Notes: generated by a model from the letters alone, not told the origin. A stretch of 36,595 nucleotides of DNA from Streptomyces solicavernae (GCF_029968095.1 NZ_JASCIR010000043.1:1-36595); one strand, 5' to 3'; shown: positions 1 to 10,111, counted from the stretch's first letter. Numbers and translations: made by a program.

Positions 1-18
1 TACTGCACGGTTGCAGTA
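1..18. promoter_or_regulatory. Perfect 7-bp inverted repeat upstream of the sugar kinase
   Basis: The first bases form TACTGCA, a 4-base spacer CGGT, then TGCAGTA, a perfect dyad about 50 bp upstream of the kinase start. Its size and position suit a repressor operator for the kinase or for a gene to the left. The window edge cuts off the context, so the site could be part of something larger. Confidence 0.35.
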
Positions 19-69
19 CTGGGCCGGCGCCGACAGCGCGCCCTGCGCCGTAGGGCAAAATCTTCTGGC

Positions 70-1527
70 ATGGGGATAGTCGCCGGATTGGACAGCTCTT
101 CCGAGTCCACACGCATCATCGTCTGCGACACCGACACCGGTGCCGTGATCAGGCAGGGGTACGCCCCGCATCCGTTGGAGGGCAGGCCGTCGGACGTCGA
201 TCCGCAGGCCTGGCTGCTGTCGCTGGGTGAGGCCGCCGCGGGCGGGCTGCTCGAAGGCGTGCAGGCCATCGGTGTGTCGGCGCAGCAGAACGCGGTCGTC
301 CCGCTGGACGCGCAGGGCGGCACCGTACGGCCCGCGATGGTCGGCGGGGACAAGCGGGCGCAGGTCGCCGCCGTCGATCTGATCGACGCGCTCGGCGGGC
401 GGCAGGCCTGGACCGAGGCCGTCGGCGTGGTCCCGCAGGCGCCGCAGCCGGTGACGAAGCTGCGCTGGCTGGCGCGGACCGAGCCGGAGGCGGCGCAGCG
501 CACCGCGATGGTGCTGCAGGCCCACGACTGGCTGGTGTGGCAGCTGCTCGGCCGGCCGGCCCGGCGCACCGCGGACCGCGGCGGCGCCTCCGGTACGGGC
601 TACTGGTCGGCGGCGAACGCCTCGTACCGTCCGGATCTGGTGGAGCTGGCGCTCGGGCAGCAGACGGCGCTGCCGGAGGTGCTCGGTCCGTCGGATGCCG
701 CGGGCACGACGCCGGAGGGGCTGCTGATCTCGGCGGGTACGGGCGAGACGATGGCCGCCGCGTTCGGGCTCGGCATCGGGGTCGGGGACGCCGTGGTGTC
801 GCTCGGGGCGTCCGGGTCGGTGATGGCGGTGCACCATGAGGCGCTCGCCGATCCGCACGGGATGATCACCTCGCTCGCCGACGCGACCGGGATGCATCTG
901 CCGGTGGTGCACACGTCCAATGCCGTACGGGCGCTGCGCGGGACGGCCGAATTGCTCGGCACGGATCTGGAGGGGCTTTCGCAGCTCGCGACGGAGTCCA
1001 CTCCGGGGGCGCACGGGCTCGTTCTGCTGCCGTATCTGGAGGGTGAGCGGACCCCTCAACTGCCGCACACCGCCGGTACGTTGAGCGGGCTGCGGCGTGA
1101 GTCGATGAAGCCGGAGCACCTGGCGCGGGCCGCGTTCGAGGGGATGCTGTGCTCGCTCGCCGACGCGCTCGACGTGCTGCGGGGGCGTGGCGTGGAGGTG
1201 CGGCGGGTGTTTCTGCTCGGGCCGGCCGCCGAGCTGCCCGCGGTGCAGGCGGCGGCGCCGATGCTGCTCGGGGCGCAGGTCGTCGTCCCGCAGGCGGCGG
1301 ACTACGCGGCGCTCGGCGCGGCGCGACAGGCGGCGTGGGCGCTCGGGGTGTCGCAGGGCACGCTCGGCCCGCAGCAGCCGCCGGCCTGGCAGGGGGCGTC
1401 CGCGCAGGTCTTCGAGCCGGGCGAGGAGCTGCCCGTCGGGCAGGCCGTGCGGCAGCAGTACGTGGCGGTGCGGGAGCAGACGCATCCCGGGGCGTTCGAG
1501 CACCAGCAGACAGGGTCGGTCGGTTAG
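70..1527 (+). CDS. FGGY-family carbohydrate kinase, probably xylulokinase-like
   Basis: The 485-residue product would phosphorylate a sugar or polyol with ATP in the cytoplasm. The N-terminus GLDSSSESTR (D8) is the first phosphate-binding loop of the sugar kinase/actin fold. Residues near 75-85 (GVSAQQNAVV) match the substrate-side segment of xylulokinases (usually GLSGQMHG). The second half carries the conserved SLGASGSV segment and GPAAELPAVQ, which corresponds to the GGGAKSPLW-type ATP loop. Length is normal for FGGY kinases (480-510). The GTC- and GCC-rich codon use is like the neighbours. There is no strong Shine-Dalgarno sequence before ATG 70, and a dyad lies at 1-18. No sugar transporter or isomerase is in view, so the substrate is uncertain; xylulose is the best guess from motif similarity. 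The stop codon lies in a short direct repeat (GGTCGGTCGGTTA at 1514-1526 and 1536-1548). Confidence 0.8.
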   Translation: MGIVAGLDSSSESTRIIVCDTDTGAVIRQGYAPHPLEGRPSDVDPQAWLLSLGEAAAGGLLEGVQAIGVSAQQNAVVPLDAQGGTVRPAMVGGDKRAQVAAVDLIDALGGRQAWTEAVGVVPQAPQPVTKLRWLARTEPEAAQRTAMVLQAHDWLVWQLLGRPARRTADRGGASGTGYWSAANASYRPDLVELALGQQTALPEVLGPSDAAGTTPEGLLISAGTGETMAAAFGLGIGVGDAVVSLGASGSVMAVHHEALADPHGMITSLADATGMHLPVVHTSNAVRALRGTAELLGTDLEGLSQLATESTPGAHGLVLLPYLEGERTPQLPHTAGTLSGLRRESMKPEHLARAAFEGMLCSLADALDVLRGRGVEVRRVFLLGPAAELPAVQAAAPMLLGAQVVVPQAADYAALGAARQAAWALGVSQGTLGPQQPPAWQGASAQVFEPGEELPVGQAVRQQYVAVREQTHPGAFEHQQTGSVG

Positions 1528-1633
1528 AGGAACACGGTCGGTCGGTTAAATGAGTTGAGCCCCGGCCCGGGGAGTGTCGGAGGATGGAGCGACCCTCTGA
1601 AACGCTTTCTCCGGCTACTGCGATGGGTATCGC

Positions 1634-3367
1634 GTGCTCATACGACTCCTGCGGAGCCATCTCGCTCCGTACCAGAACTCCATAGCCTTCCTGGTGCTGC
1701 TGCAGTTTCTGCAGACCTGCGCCACTCTCTATCTGCCCACCCTCAACGCCGACATCATCGACCGCGGTGTCGTGCGCGGGGACACGGGCTACATCCTCAC
1801 CTTCGGTGCCCTGATGATCGGGGTCACCGTGGTGCAGGTGCTCTGCAACATCGGCGCCGTGTACTACGGCGCGCGTACGGCGGCGGCGCTCGGGCGGGAC
1901 GTGCGCGGCGCGGTCTTCGACCGGGTGCAGTCGTTCTCGGCGCGTGAGGTCGGGCAGTTCGGGGCGCCGTCCCTGATCACGCGGACCACCAATGACGTCC
2001 AGCAGGTGCAGATGCTGGTTCTGATGGCGTTCACGCTGATGGTGTCGGCGCCGATCATGTGCGTCGGCGGCATCGTGATGGCGCTCAGCCTGGACGTGCC
2101 GCTGTCGTCGGTGCTCGTGGCCGTCGTGCCGGTGCTCGGGATCGCGGTCAGCCTGATCGTGAAGAAACTGCGGCCGCTGTTCCGCACCATGCAGGAACGC
2201 CTCGACACGGTGAACCGCGTTCTACGCGAGCAGATCACCGGCAACCGTGTGATCAGGGCGTTCGTGCGGGACGCGTACGAGAAGGAGCGGTTCGAGGGGG
2301 CCAACGCCGAGCTGACCGATGTGTCGCTCGGGACGGGGCGGCTGCTCGCGCTGATGTTCCCGATCGTGATGACCGTGGTGAATGTGTCGTCGATCGCGGT
2401 GGTCTGGTTCGGGGCGCAGCGGATCGACAGTGGCGGCATGGAGATCGGTGCGCTGACCGCGTTCCTCGCCTATCTGATGCAGATCGTCATGTCCGTGATG
2501 ATGGCCACCTTCATGTTCATGATGGTGCCGCGCGCGGAGGTGTGCGCCGAGCGGATCGAGGAGGTCCTCGGCACGGCGTCGAGCGTGGTGCCGCCGGCCG
2601 AGCCCGTACGGGAGCTGGAGCGGCACGGCCATCTGGAGGTGCGGGCCGCCGGGTTCGCGTACCCGGGTGCCGAGGAGCCGGTGCTCAAGGCGATCGAGCT
2701 GGTGGCGCGGCCCGGGGAGATCACGGCCGTGATCGGGTCGACGGGCAGCGGCAAGTCGACGCTGCTCGGGCTCGTACCGCGGCTGTTCGACGCCACCGAG
2801 GGCGAGGTCCTGGTGGACGGCGTCGACGTACGGACGCTCGACCCCGCGCTGCTCGCGCGGACCGTGGGGCTCGTACCGCAGAAGCCGTATCTGTTCTCCG
2901 GGACCGTCGCGACGAATCTGCGGTACGGGAACCCGGACGCCACGGACGAGGAGCTGTGGCACGCGCTGGAGGTGGCGCAGGCCACGGAGTTCGTGCGGAA
3001 GCTGGAGAACGGGCTCGACTCCCCCGTCGCGCAGGGCGGCACCAACGTGTCCGGCGGGCAGCGGCAGCGCCTTGCGATCGCGCGGACGCTCGTACAGCGG
3101 CCGGAGATCTATCTGTTCGACGACTCGTTCTCGGCGCTCGACTACGCGACCGACGCGGCGCTGCGGTCCGCGCTCGGGCACGAGACCGCCGAGGCGACCG
3201 TGGTGATCGTCGCCCAGCGGGTGTCGACCATCCGGGACGCCGACCGGATCGTGGTCCTCGACGAGGGCCGGGTCGTCGGCACCGGGCGCCATCACGAGCT
3301 GATGGCCGACAACGAGACCTACCGGGAGATCGTGCTCTCCCAGCTCACGGAAGCGGAGGCAGCCTGA
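1634..3367 (+). CDS. ABC exporter half-transporter, subunit with degenerate ATP site
   Basis: A 577-residue membrane exporter half: a transmembrane domain (about 1-300, six helices) followed by an ATPase domain (about 330-577). Walker A is G368-T376 and the signature is SGGQ at 473-476. Walker B ends D496-D497, so the catalytic Glu is replaced by Asp. The switch His is Gln (Q528, in VAQRVST). These are the marks of the degenerate-site subunit in heterodimeric exporters such as TM287/288, LmrCD or BmrCD. The partner is the next gene, whose ATG overlaps this stop codon by one base (TGATG), so the two are co-translated. Start is GTG 1634, the most upstream available, with no clear ribosome binding site. 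The substrate cannot be told from sequence; drugs or lipids are usual for the class. Confidence 0.9.
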   Translation: MLIRLLRSHLAPYQNSIAFLVLLQFLQTCATLYLPTLNADIIDRGVVRGDTGYILTFGALMIGVTVVQVLCNIGAVYYGARTAAALGRDVRGAVFDRVQSFSAREVGQFGAPSLITRTTNDVQQVQMLVLMAFTLMVSAPIMCVGGIVMALSLDVPLSSVLVAVVPVLGIAVSLIVKKLRPLFRTMQERLDTVNRVLREQITGNRVIRAFVRDAYEKERFEGANAELTDVSLGTGRLLALMFPIVMTVVNVSSIAVVWFGAQRIDSGGMEIGALTAFLAYLMQIVMSVMMATFMFMMVPRAEVCAERIEEVLGTASSVVPPAEPVRELERHGHLEVRAAGFAYPGAEEPVLKAIELVARPGEITAVIGSTGSGKSTLLGLVPRLFDATEGEVLVDGVDVRTLDPALLARTVGLVPQKPYLFSGTVATNLRYGNPDATDEELWHALEVAQATEFVRKLENGLDSPVAQGGTNVSGGQRQRLAIARTLVQRPEIYLFDDSFSALDYATDAALRSALGHETAEATVVIVAQRVSTIRDADRIVVLDEGRVVGTGRHHELMADNETYREIVLSQLTEAEAA

Positions 3368-5295
3368 TGGCCGGGCCTGGCGGGCGGATGATGGCCGGGG
3401 GCGGCCCCGATCAGCGTTCTCTGGATTTCAAGGGCTCGGGCAAACGCCTGCTCGCCCAGTTCAAACCGCAGCGCGTGACGATGTACGCGATGCTCGTGGC
3501 GGTGTTCTTCAGCGTCGCGCTCTCCGTGGTCGGCCCGAAGATCCTCGGCGAGGCCACCGACCTGATCTTCGCGGGCATCGTCGGCCGCGACATGCCCGAG
3601 GGAGCCACCAAGGAGCAGGTGCTCGACGCGATGCGGGAGCGCGGCGACAACGGTGTCGCCGACATGCTCTCCGGTACGGACTTCACGCCGGGTGAAGGGA
3701 TCGACTTCACGGCCGTCGGCGAGGTGCTGCTGCTCGCCCTCGCCGTGTTCCTGGTCGCGGGTCTCCTGATGGCGGTCGCGACACGCCTCGTCAACCGGGC
3801 GGTCAACCTGACCGTGTACCGGATGCGCGAGGACATCCAGGCGAAGCTGTCGCGGCTTCCGCTGTCGTACTTCGACAAGCGGCAGCGCGGCGAGGTGCTG
3901 AGCCGTGCCACCAACGACATCGACAACATCGGGCAGACGCTCCAGCAGACCCTCGGGCAGCTGGTGAACTCGCTGCTCACGATCGTCGGCGTACTGGCGA
4001 TGATGTTCTGGATCTCGCCGCTGCTCGCGCTCGTCGCGCTGATCACGGTGCCCCTGTCGTTCGTCGTCGCGACGAAGGTCGGCAAGCGCTCGCAGCCGCA
4101 GTTCGTGGAGCAGTGGAAGTCCACGGGCCAGGTCAACGCGCACGTCGAGGAGATGTACACCGGGCACTCCCTGGTGAAGGTCTTCGGCCGGCAGGAGGAG
4201 TCGGCGAAGCTCTTCGCGGAGCACAACGACTCCCTCTACGAGGCGAGTTTCAAGGCCCAGTTCAACAGCGGGATCATGCAGCCGCTGATGTTCTTCATCT
4301 CCAACCTCAACTATGTGCTGGTGGCCGTGGTGGGCGGTCTGCGGGTGGCGTCGGGCACGCTGTCGATCGGCGACGTGCAGGCGTTCATCCAGTACTCGCG
4401 GCAGTTCTCGATGCCGCTGACGCAGGTCGCTTCGATGGCCAACCTGGTGCAGTCCGGCGTCGCCTCCGCCGAGCGGATCTTCGAGCTCCTCGACGCGGAC
4501 GAGCAGGAGGCCGACCCGGTGGCGGGCGAGCGTCCGTCGCGGCTGCGCGGGGCGGTCGCCCTTGAGGAGGTGTCGTTCCGGTACGAGGAGGACAAGCCGC
4601 TCATCGAGGACCTGTCGCTGACGGTCGAGCCGGGCCACACGGTCGCGATCGTCGGCCCGACGGGCGCGGGCAAGACCACGCTGGTCAACCTGCTCATGCG
4701 GTTCTACGAGGTCACGGGCGGGCGGATCACCCTGGACGGGGTCGACGTGGCGAGGATGTCGCGGGACGAGCTGCGGTCCGGGATCGGCATGGTGCTGCAG
4801 GACACCTGGCTGTTCGGGGGGACGATCGCGGAGAACATCGCGTACGGGGCCTCGAAGGAGATCACACGGGCCGAGGTCGAGGAGGCCGCGCGGGCCGCGC
4901 ACGCCGACCGGTTCATCCGCACGCTGCCCGACGGCTACGACACGGTCCTCGACGACGAGGGCTCGGGCGTCAGCGCCGGCGAGAAGCAGCTGATCACGAT
5001 CGCGCGGGCGTTCCTCTCCGACCCGGTGATCCTGGTCCTGGACGAGGCGACCAGCTCCGTGGACACCCGTACGGAGGTGCTCATCCAGAAGGCGATGGCG
5101 CGGCTCGCGCACGGGCGTACGTCGTTCGTGATCGCGCACCGGCTCTCGACGATCCGGGACGCGGACACGATTCTGGTGATGGAGGACGGGTCGATCGTCG
5201 AACAGGGCTCGCATGCGGGGCTGTTGGCTTCGGACGGGGCGTATGCGCGGCTGTACCAGGCGCAGTTCGCTCAGGCTGTGGCGGAGGTGGACTGA
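3367..5295 (+). CDS. ABC exporter half-transporter, catalytic-site partner
   Basis: A 642-residue partner of the preceding half-transporter, coupled to it by a one-base stop/start overlap. The transmembrane domain spans about 38-330 and the ATPase domain about 395-640. Walker A is G430-T438, Walker B ends with canonical D559-E560, and the switch His is H591. The signature is SAGEKQ (536-541) instead of SGGQ. In a heterodimer this pairs the intact Walker A/B here with the intact signature of subunit 1. The other site combines the altered signature here with the altered Walker B of subunit 1. A hydrophilic insert at about 75-115 between the first two helices is longer than in many homologues and would face outside. 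The glycine/methionine-rich first 12 residues are probably disordered. Start ATG 3367 is supported by the coupling. Confidence 0.92.
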   Translation: MAGPGGRMMAGGGPDQRSLDFKGSGKRLLAQFKPQRVTMYAMLVAVFFSVALSVVGPKILGEATDLIFAGIVGRDMPEGATKEQVLDAMRERGDNGVADMLSGTDFTPGEGIDFTAVGEVLLLALAVFLVAGLLMAVATRLVNRAVNLTVYRMREDIQAKLSRLPLSYFDKRQRGEVLSRATNDIDNIGQTLQQTLGQLVNSLLTIVGVLAMMFWISPLLALVALITVPLSFVVATKVGKRSQPQFVEQWKSTGQVNAHVEEMYTGHSLVKVFGRQEESAKLFAEHNDSLYEASFKAQFNSGIMQPLMFFISNLNYVLVAVVGGLRVASGTLSIGDVQAFIQYSRQFSMPLTQVASMANLVQSGVASAERIFELLDADEQEADPVAGERPSRLRGAVALEEVSFRYEEDKPLIEDLSLTVEPGHTVAIVGPTGAGKTTLVNLLMRFYEVTGGRITLDGVDVARMSRDELRSGIGMVLQDTWLFGGTIAENIAYGASKEITRAEVEEAARAAHADRFIRTLPDGYDTVLDDEGSGVSAGEKQLITIARAFLSDPVILVLDEATSSVDTRTEVLIQKAMARLAHGRTSFVIAHRLSTIRDADTILVMEDGSIVEQGSHAGLLASDGAYARLYQAQFAQAVAEVD

Positions 5296-5350
5296 GGCCC
5301 GCTGTGGCGGAGGTGGACTGAGGCCGCTGTGGCGGAGGTGGACTGAGCCC
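5275..5350 (+). repeat. Three tandem copies of a 25-bp unit spanning the stop codon
   Basis: Units at 5275-5300 (26 bp), 5301-5325 and 5326-5350 are nearly identical and begin GCTGTGGCGGAGGTGG. The first unit encodes the last residues and TGA stop of the upstream transporter; the other two repeat that tail and stop outside the gene. It looks like a recent tandem duplication. Confidence 0.9.
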
Positions 5351-5365
5351 GCCACCCGGTGACGG

Positions 5366-6610
<1,245 letters not shown>

Positions 6611-6651
6611 ATCCCCGCGAGGAGGGGCGTGCGGGCACTTTTTGGGTCCGG

Positions 6652-6681
6652 TGCGTAGTCGCGTGGTTACCGAGGAGTCAA
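6652..6681 (-). promoter_or_regulatory. Candidate promoter for hrdA
   Basis: On the minus strand TTGACT (6681-6676) and TACGCA (6657-6652) are 18 bp apart, about 40 bp upstream of the hrdA start. The -35 is good; the -10 has the TA but not the final T. No mapping data are available. Confidence 0.35.
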
Positions 6682-6718
6682 CTTCGGGCGGGTGTACGGG
6701 TGTTGGGCGCGCGGGTCG

Positions 6719-8620
6719 TCACAGGGCGTCGGCGCCGCGCTCGCGCAGGGCTCTGCCGTACTGCTGCAGGACCCACAACTCGTTCTGGGCGGCTGCCAGT
6801 TGCGCCGGGTCGGCATGCGGGCCGAGGCGGGCGAAGCTGCCCTGCAGGTCACGGATGCGGCGGTCGACGGCGCGCAGCCGGACCTGGACCAGCTGCTCGC
6901 CGCCGTACACCTCGTCGACCGTGCGGCGCATGATCGCCTCCACGGCCAGCTCGGTGACCATGGCGCGCACCGTGTCGTCGGGCGCGGCGTCCCGCACGCG
7001 CGCGAGGTAGTCCGACGGGTCCTGGGCGCCCTGCTCGGCGCCGCCCGCGTAGGCGATGGCCTCGCGGACCGCGGCGTAGGGCGGGGCGGTGAACTCGTCC
7101 GCGCCGTACGCGTCGAAGGCCGGGGAGACCAACTGCGGGTACTGCAGGGCGAGTTTCAGGAGCTCGCGCTCGGTGCGGTGGGCGGGGCTGCGCAGGTTGA
7201 GGGCGGGGCCGCTGGGGCTGCGGGGCTGCGCCTGGGCGTAGTGCGCGGCGGAGTTCTGCTGCTGCGGGGCGGGGCCGCGGCCGCCGCGGTCCCGCGCCCA
7301 GCGGGCCAGCTGGGCGACGCGCTTGACGACGAACTGGGTGTCGAGGATGCCGAGCATGCCGGCGAGTTCGACGGCCACTTCGTGCTGCGCGCCGCTGTTC
7401 TTGATCCGGGCCACGATGGGCGCGGCCTCGTCCAGGGCGGCGGCGCGGCCCGCGGGGGTCTCCAGGTCGTACCGGTTCACCACCTGGCGGAGGGCGAACT
7501 CGAAGAGGGGGGTGCGGGGTTCGACCAGGTCGGCGACCGCTTCGTCGCCCTTCGCGAGGCGGAGGTCGCAGGGGTCCATGCCTTCCGGCGCCACGGCGAT
7601 GTACGTCTCGGCGGCGAACTTCTGGTCGTCCTCGAAGGCGCGCAGGGCCGCCTTCTGGCCCGCCGCGTCGCCGTCGAAGGTGAAGATCACGCGGGCCGAG
7701 CCGTTGTCCATCAGAAGCCGGCGGAGGATCTTGATGTGGTCGCCGCCGAAGGCCGTGCCGCAGGTGGCGATGGCGGTGGTGACGCCGGCGAGGTGGCAGG
7801 CCATCACGTCCGTGTACCCCTCGACCACGACCGCGCGGGAGGACTTGGCGATCTCCTTCTTGGCGAGGTCGATGCCGTAGAGGACCTGGCCCTTCTTGTA
7901 GATCGGGGTTTCGGGGGTGTTCAGGTACTTCGGGCCGTTGTCGTCCTCGCGGAGCTTGCGGGCGCCGAAGCCGACGACCTCGCCGGAGATGTCCCGGATC
8001 GGCCACATCAGGCGGCCGCGGAAGCGGTCGATGGGGCCGCGGCGGCCCTCCTGGGAGAGGCCGGAGAGGGTCAGCTCCTTGTCGGTGAAGCCCTTGCCGC
8101 GCAGATAGCGCGTGAGGTGGTCCCAGCCCGCCGGGCTGTAGCCGACGCCGAAGTGTGCCGCGGCGGCCTGGTCGAAGCCGCGCTCGGCGAGGAACTTGCG
8201 GCCGATCTCGGCCTCGGCGCCACCCAGCTGGTCCACGTAGTACTGCGCGGCGATCTTGTGCGCCTCGACCAGGCGGATGCGCTCGCCGCGCTGGTGGGAG
8301 GGGTTGTACCCGCCCTCTTCGTACCGCAGCGTGATGCCCGCCTGGGCGGCCAGGCGCTCGACCGTCTCCGAGAAGGAGAGGTGGTCGATCTTCATCACGA
8401 AGGCGATCGTGTCGCCGCCTTCCTGGCAGCCGAAGCAGTGGAAGAGCCCCTTGCTCGGGCTGACCTGGAAGGACGGTGACTTCTCGTCGTGGAAGGGGCA
8501 CAGGCCCTTCAGATTGCCGCCGCCGGCGTTGCGCAGCTGGAGGTACTCGGACACGACGGCGTCGATCGGGACCGCGTCCCGTACCGCCTTCACGTCCTCG
8601 TCATTGATCCGTCCTGCCAC
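6719..8620 (-). CDS. dnaG: DNA primase DnaG
   Basis: A 633-residue primase that makes RNA primers at replication forks. The N-terminal CHC2 zinc-binding domain has C41, H44, C62 and C65 (CPFHDEKSPSF ... HCFGCQEGGD). The catalytic domain follows, with the Toprim glutamate E267 (VVVEGYTDVMA) and metal-binding aspartates D316 and D318 (FTFDGDAAGQ). The last 200 or so residues, after a Gln/Pro-rich linker near 450-480, form the helicase-interaction region. Length is typical for actinobacteria. The start is GTG 8620. There is no Shine-Dalgarno sequence, but a TAGAAT hexamer lies 7 nt upstream, which suggests a leaderless message. In many bacteria dnaG sits in an operon with rpsU or a principal sigma gene. 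Here the downstream sigma gene in the same orientation is the alternative factor hrdA. Confidence 0.97.
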   Translation of the reverse strand: MAGRINDEDVKAVRDAVPIDAVVSEYLQLRNAGGGNLKGLCPFHDEKSPSFQVSPSKGLFHCFGCQEGGDTIAFVMKIDHLSFSETVERLAAQAGITLRYEEGGYNPSHQRGERIRLVEAHKIAAQYYVDQLGGAEAEIGRKFLAERGFDQAAAAHFGVGYSPAGWDHLTRYLRGKGFTDKELTLSGLSQEGRRGPIDRFRGRLMWPIRDISGEVVGFGARKLREDDNGPKYLNTPETPIYKKGQVLYGIDLAKKEIAKSSRAVVVEGYTDVMACHLAGVTTAIATCGTAFGGDHIKILRRLLMDNGSARVIFTFDGDAAGQKAALRAFEDDQKFAAETYIAVAPEGMDPCDLRLAKGDEAVADLVEPRTPLFEFALRQVVNRYDLETPAGRAAALDEAAPIVARIKNSGAQHEVAVELAGMLGILDTQFVVKRVAQLARWARDRGGRGPAPQQQNSAAHYAQAQPRSPSGPALNLRSPAHRTERELLKLALQYPQLVSPAFDAYGADEFTAPPYAAVREAIAYAGGAEQGAQDPSDYLARVRDAAPDDTVRAMVTELAVEAIMRRTVDEVYGGEQLVQVRLRAVDRRIRDLQGSFARLGPHADPAQLAAAQNELWVLQQYGRALRERGADAL

Positions 8621-8626
8621 GCGTGA

Positions 8627-8632
8627 ATTCTA
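8627..8632 (-). promoter_or_regulatory. Candidate -10 element for a leaderless dnaG transcript
   Basis: TAGAAT on the minus strand ends 6 nt before the GTG start of dnaG, where a -10 would place the transcription start at or next to the start codon. It matches the Streptomyces TAgrrT consensus. The -35 region (TCCGGA at 17 bp) is weak. Confidence 0.4.
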
Positions 8633-8666
8633 CGGGGCCGGTGTGACAGTCCGGATCGGTGGTCCG

Positions 8667-9932
8667 TCAGCCCTCCAGGAGCGATTCCAGCGGAACGGAC
8701 GGGTCCGCGAGACGGTCCGGGTCGGGGCGGGCCCCGGCCTTGATCAGGGCCTGGATCGGCTCCGTGACGTCCCACACGTTCACGTTCATGCCCGCGAGGA
8801 CCCGCCCTTCTGCCAGCCAGAACGCGATGAACTCCCGCTTCGTGGCGTCCCCGCGGATCACCACCTGGTCGTAGGAGCCGGGCGGCGCCCAGCCGGAGTA
8901 CTCCAGGCCCACGTCGTACTGGTCGGAGAAGAAGTACGGCACCCGGTCGTACGTGACCGGCCTGCCGAGCATCGCGCGTGCGGCGGCCGGGCCGCCGTTG
9001 AGGGCGTTGGCCCAGTGCTCGACGCGCAGCCGGGTCTCGAACAGCGGGTGGTCGGCGGCGGCCGCGTCGCCCGCCGCGAAGATGTCCGGGTCGGAGGTGC
9101 GCAGGCTCACGTCGACCGCGATGCCGCCGCCGTGCGCCCGGTCGGCCAGGTCCAGGCCCGCGGACTCGGCGAGCGCGGTGCGCGGGGCGGCGCCGATCGC
9201 GGCGAGGACGGCGTGCGCGGGGTGCTCGTCGCCGTCGTCGGTGCGGGCGGCGAGGACCATGCCGTCCTGGCCGGTGATCTCGGTGAGCCTGGCGCCGAAG
9301 TGGAAGCGCACCCCGTGCTCCTGGTGCAGGTCGGCGAAGAGCCGGCCGATCTCCGGGCCGAGGACCGCGTGCAGCGGCGTGGCCTCGGGCTCGACGACGG
9401 TGACCTCCGCGCCGTACTCACGCGCGGCGGCCGCGACCTCCAGGCCGATCCAGCCCGCCCCGGCGATCACCAGGTGGCCGTTGTCCCGGCCGAGCGCGGC
9501 GAGGACGCCCTTGAGGCGCTCGGCGTGCGCGATCCGGCGCAGGTGGTGCACGCCCGCGAGATCGGTGCCCGGGATGTCGAGGCGGCGCGGCTCGGAGCCG
9601 GTGGCGAGGAGCAGTTTGTCGTACCCCACGCGCGTGCCGTCGCCGAGGCGGACCGCCTTGCCGTCGCGGTCGACCGCGACGGCGGGCAGTCCGAGGTGCA
9701 GTTCGATGTCGTGCTGCGCGTACCACGCGGGTTCGTGCACGAAGATGCTGTCGCGCTCCTCCTTGCCGAGCAGGAAGCCCTTGGACAGCGGAGGGCGTTC
9801 GTACGGGTGCTCGCGCTCGTCACTGATGAGAATCACCCGGCCGGTGAAGCCCTCCGCACGAAGGGTTTCGGCCGCCTTGGCCCCGGCCAGTCCGCCTCCG
9901 ACGATGACGAACGTCTGATCCGCGTCGACCAC
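8667..9932 (-). CDS. FAD/NAD(P)-dependent ferredoxin-reductase-like oxidoreductase
   Basis: A 421-residue soluble flavoprotein of the pyridine nucleotide-disulfide reductase superfamily. It resembles the ferredoxin/rubredoxin reductase components (BphA4, PdR type) that pass NAD(P)H electrons to a ferredoxin for a P450 or dioxygenase. The FAD loop is FVIVGGGLAGAKAAETL near the N-terminus. HPYERPPLSKGFL is the family-specific segment after it. LVIAGAGWIGLEVAAAAREYGAEV is the NAD-binding loop, and DPDIFAAGDAAA is the second FAD contact. The C-terminal domain (about 325-421) is the reductase dimerisation type. The start is GTG 9932, because GAGGAGG lies 7 bases upstream and the FAD loop begins nine residues later. 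No ferredoxin or oxygenase gene is adjacent, so the partner is unknown. Confidence 0.85.
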   Translation of the reverse strand: MVDADQTFVIVGGGLAGAKAAETLRAEGFTGRVILISDEREHPYERPPLSKGFLLGKEERDSIFVHEPAWYAQHDIELHLGLPAVAVDRDGKAVRLGDGTRVGYDKLLLATGSEPRRLDIPGTDLAGVHHLRRIAHAERLKGVLAALGRDNGHLVIAGAGWIGLEVAAAAREYGAEVTVVEPEATPLHAVLGPEIGRLFADLHQEHGVRFHFGARLTEITGQDGMVLAARTDDGDEHPAHAVLAAIGAAPRTALAESAGLDLADRAHGGGIAVDVSLRTSDPDIFAAGDAAAADHPLFETRLRVEHWANALNGGPAAARAMLGRPVTYDRVPYFFSDQYDVGLEYSGWAPPGSYDQVVIRGDATKREFIAFWLAEGRVLAGMNVNVWDVTEPIQALIKAGARPDPDRLADPSVPLESLLEG

Positions 9933-9953
9933 TTGATGCCTCCTCACAACCTT

Positions 9954-10017
9954 GCCGCCACTTGCGGGCGTCCCGCACGCAGCGTGGCCGCCACTTCGAG
10001 CGTCCCGCACGGAGCGT
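9954..10017 (+). repeat. Imperfect 33-bp direct repeat between the reductase and dgt genes
   Basis: GCCGCCACTT...CGTCCCGCACG.AGCGT occurs at 9954-9985 and again at 9987-10017, with differences in the middle. It sits in the 179-bp gap between two minus-strand genes. Apart from the ribosome binding site of the reductase gene (GAGGAGG), nothing else is recognised in the gap. Confidence 0.6.
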
Positions 10018-10111
10018 AGTGGGGGAAGGGGCTGTCACCCCTGTGTGGCCGCTGCGTGGCTCGATCACATCGGGTGCGCGCGGCCGGCCGGGGGCGGGTC
10101 CGGCCGCTGGA

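Noticed and set aside
6611..6718. Small gene or tRNA between hrdA and dnaG
   Set aside because: This 108-bp gap shows only promoter-like elements for hrdA; no conserved frame or RNA fold was seen.
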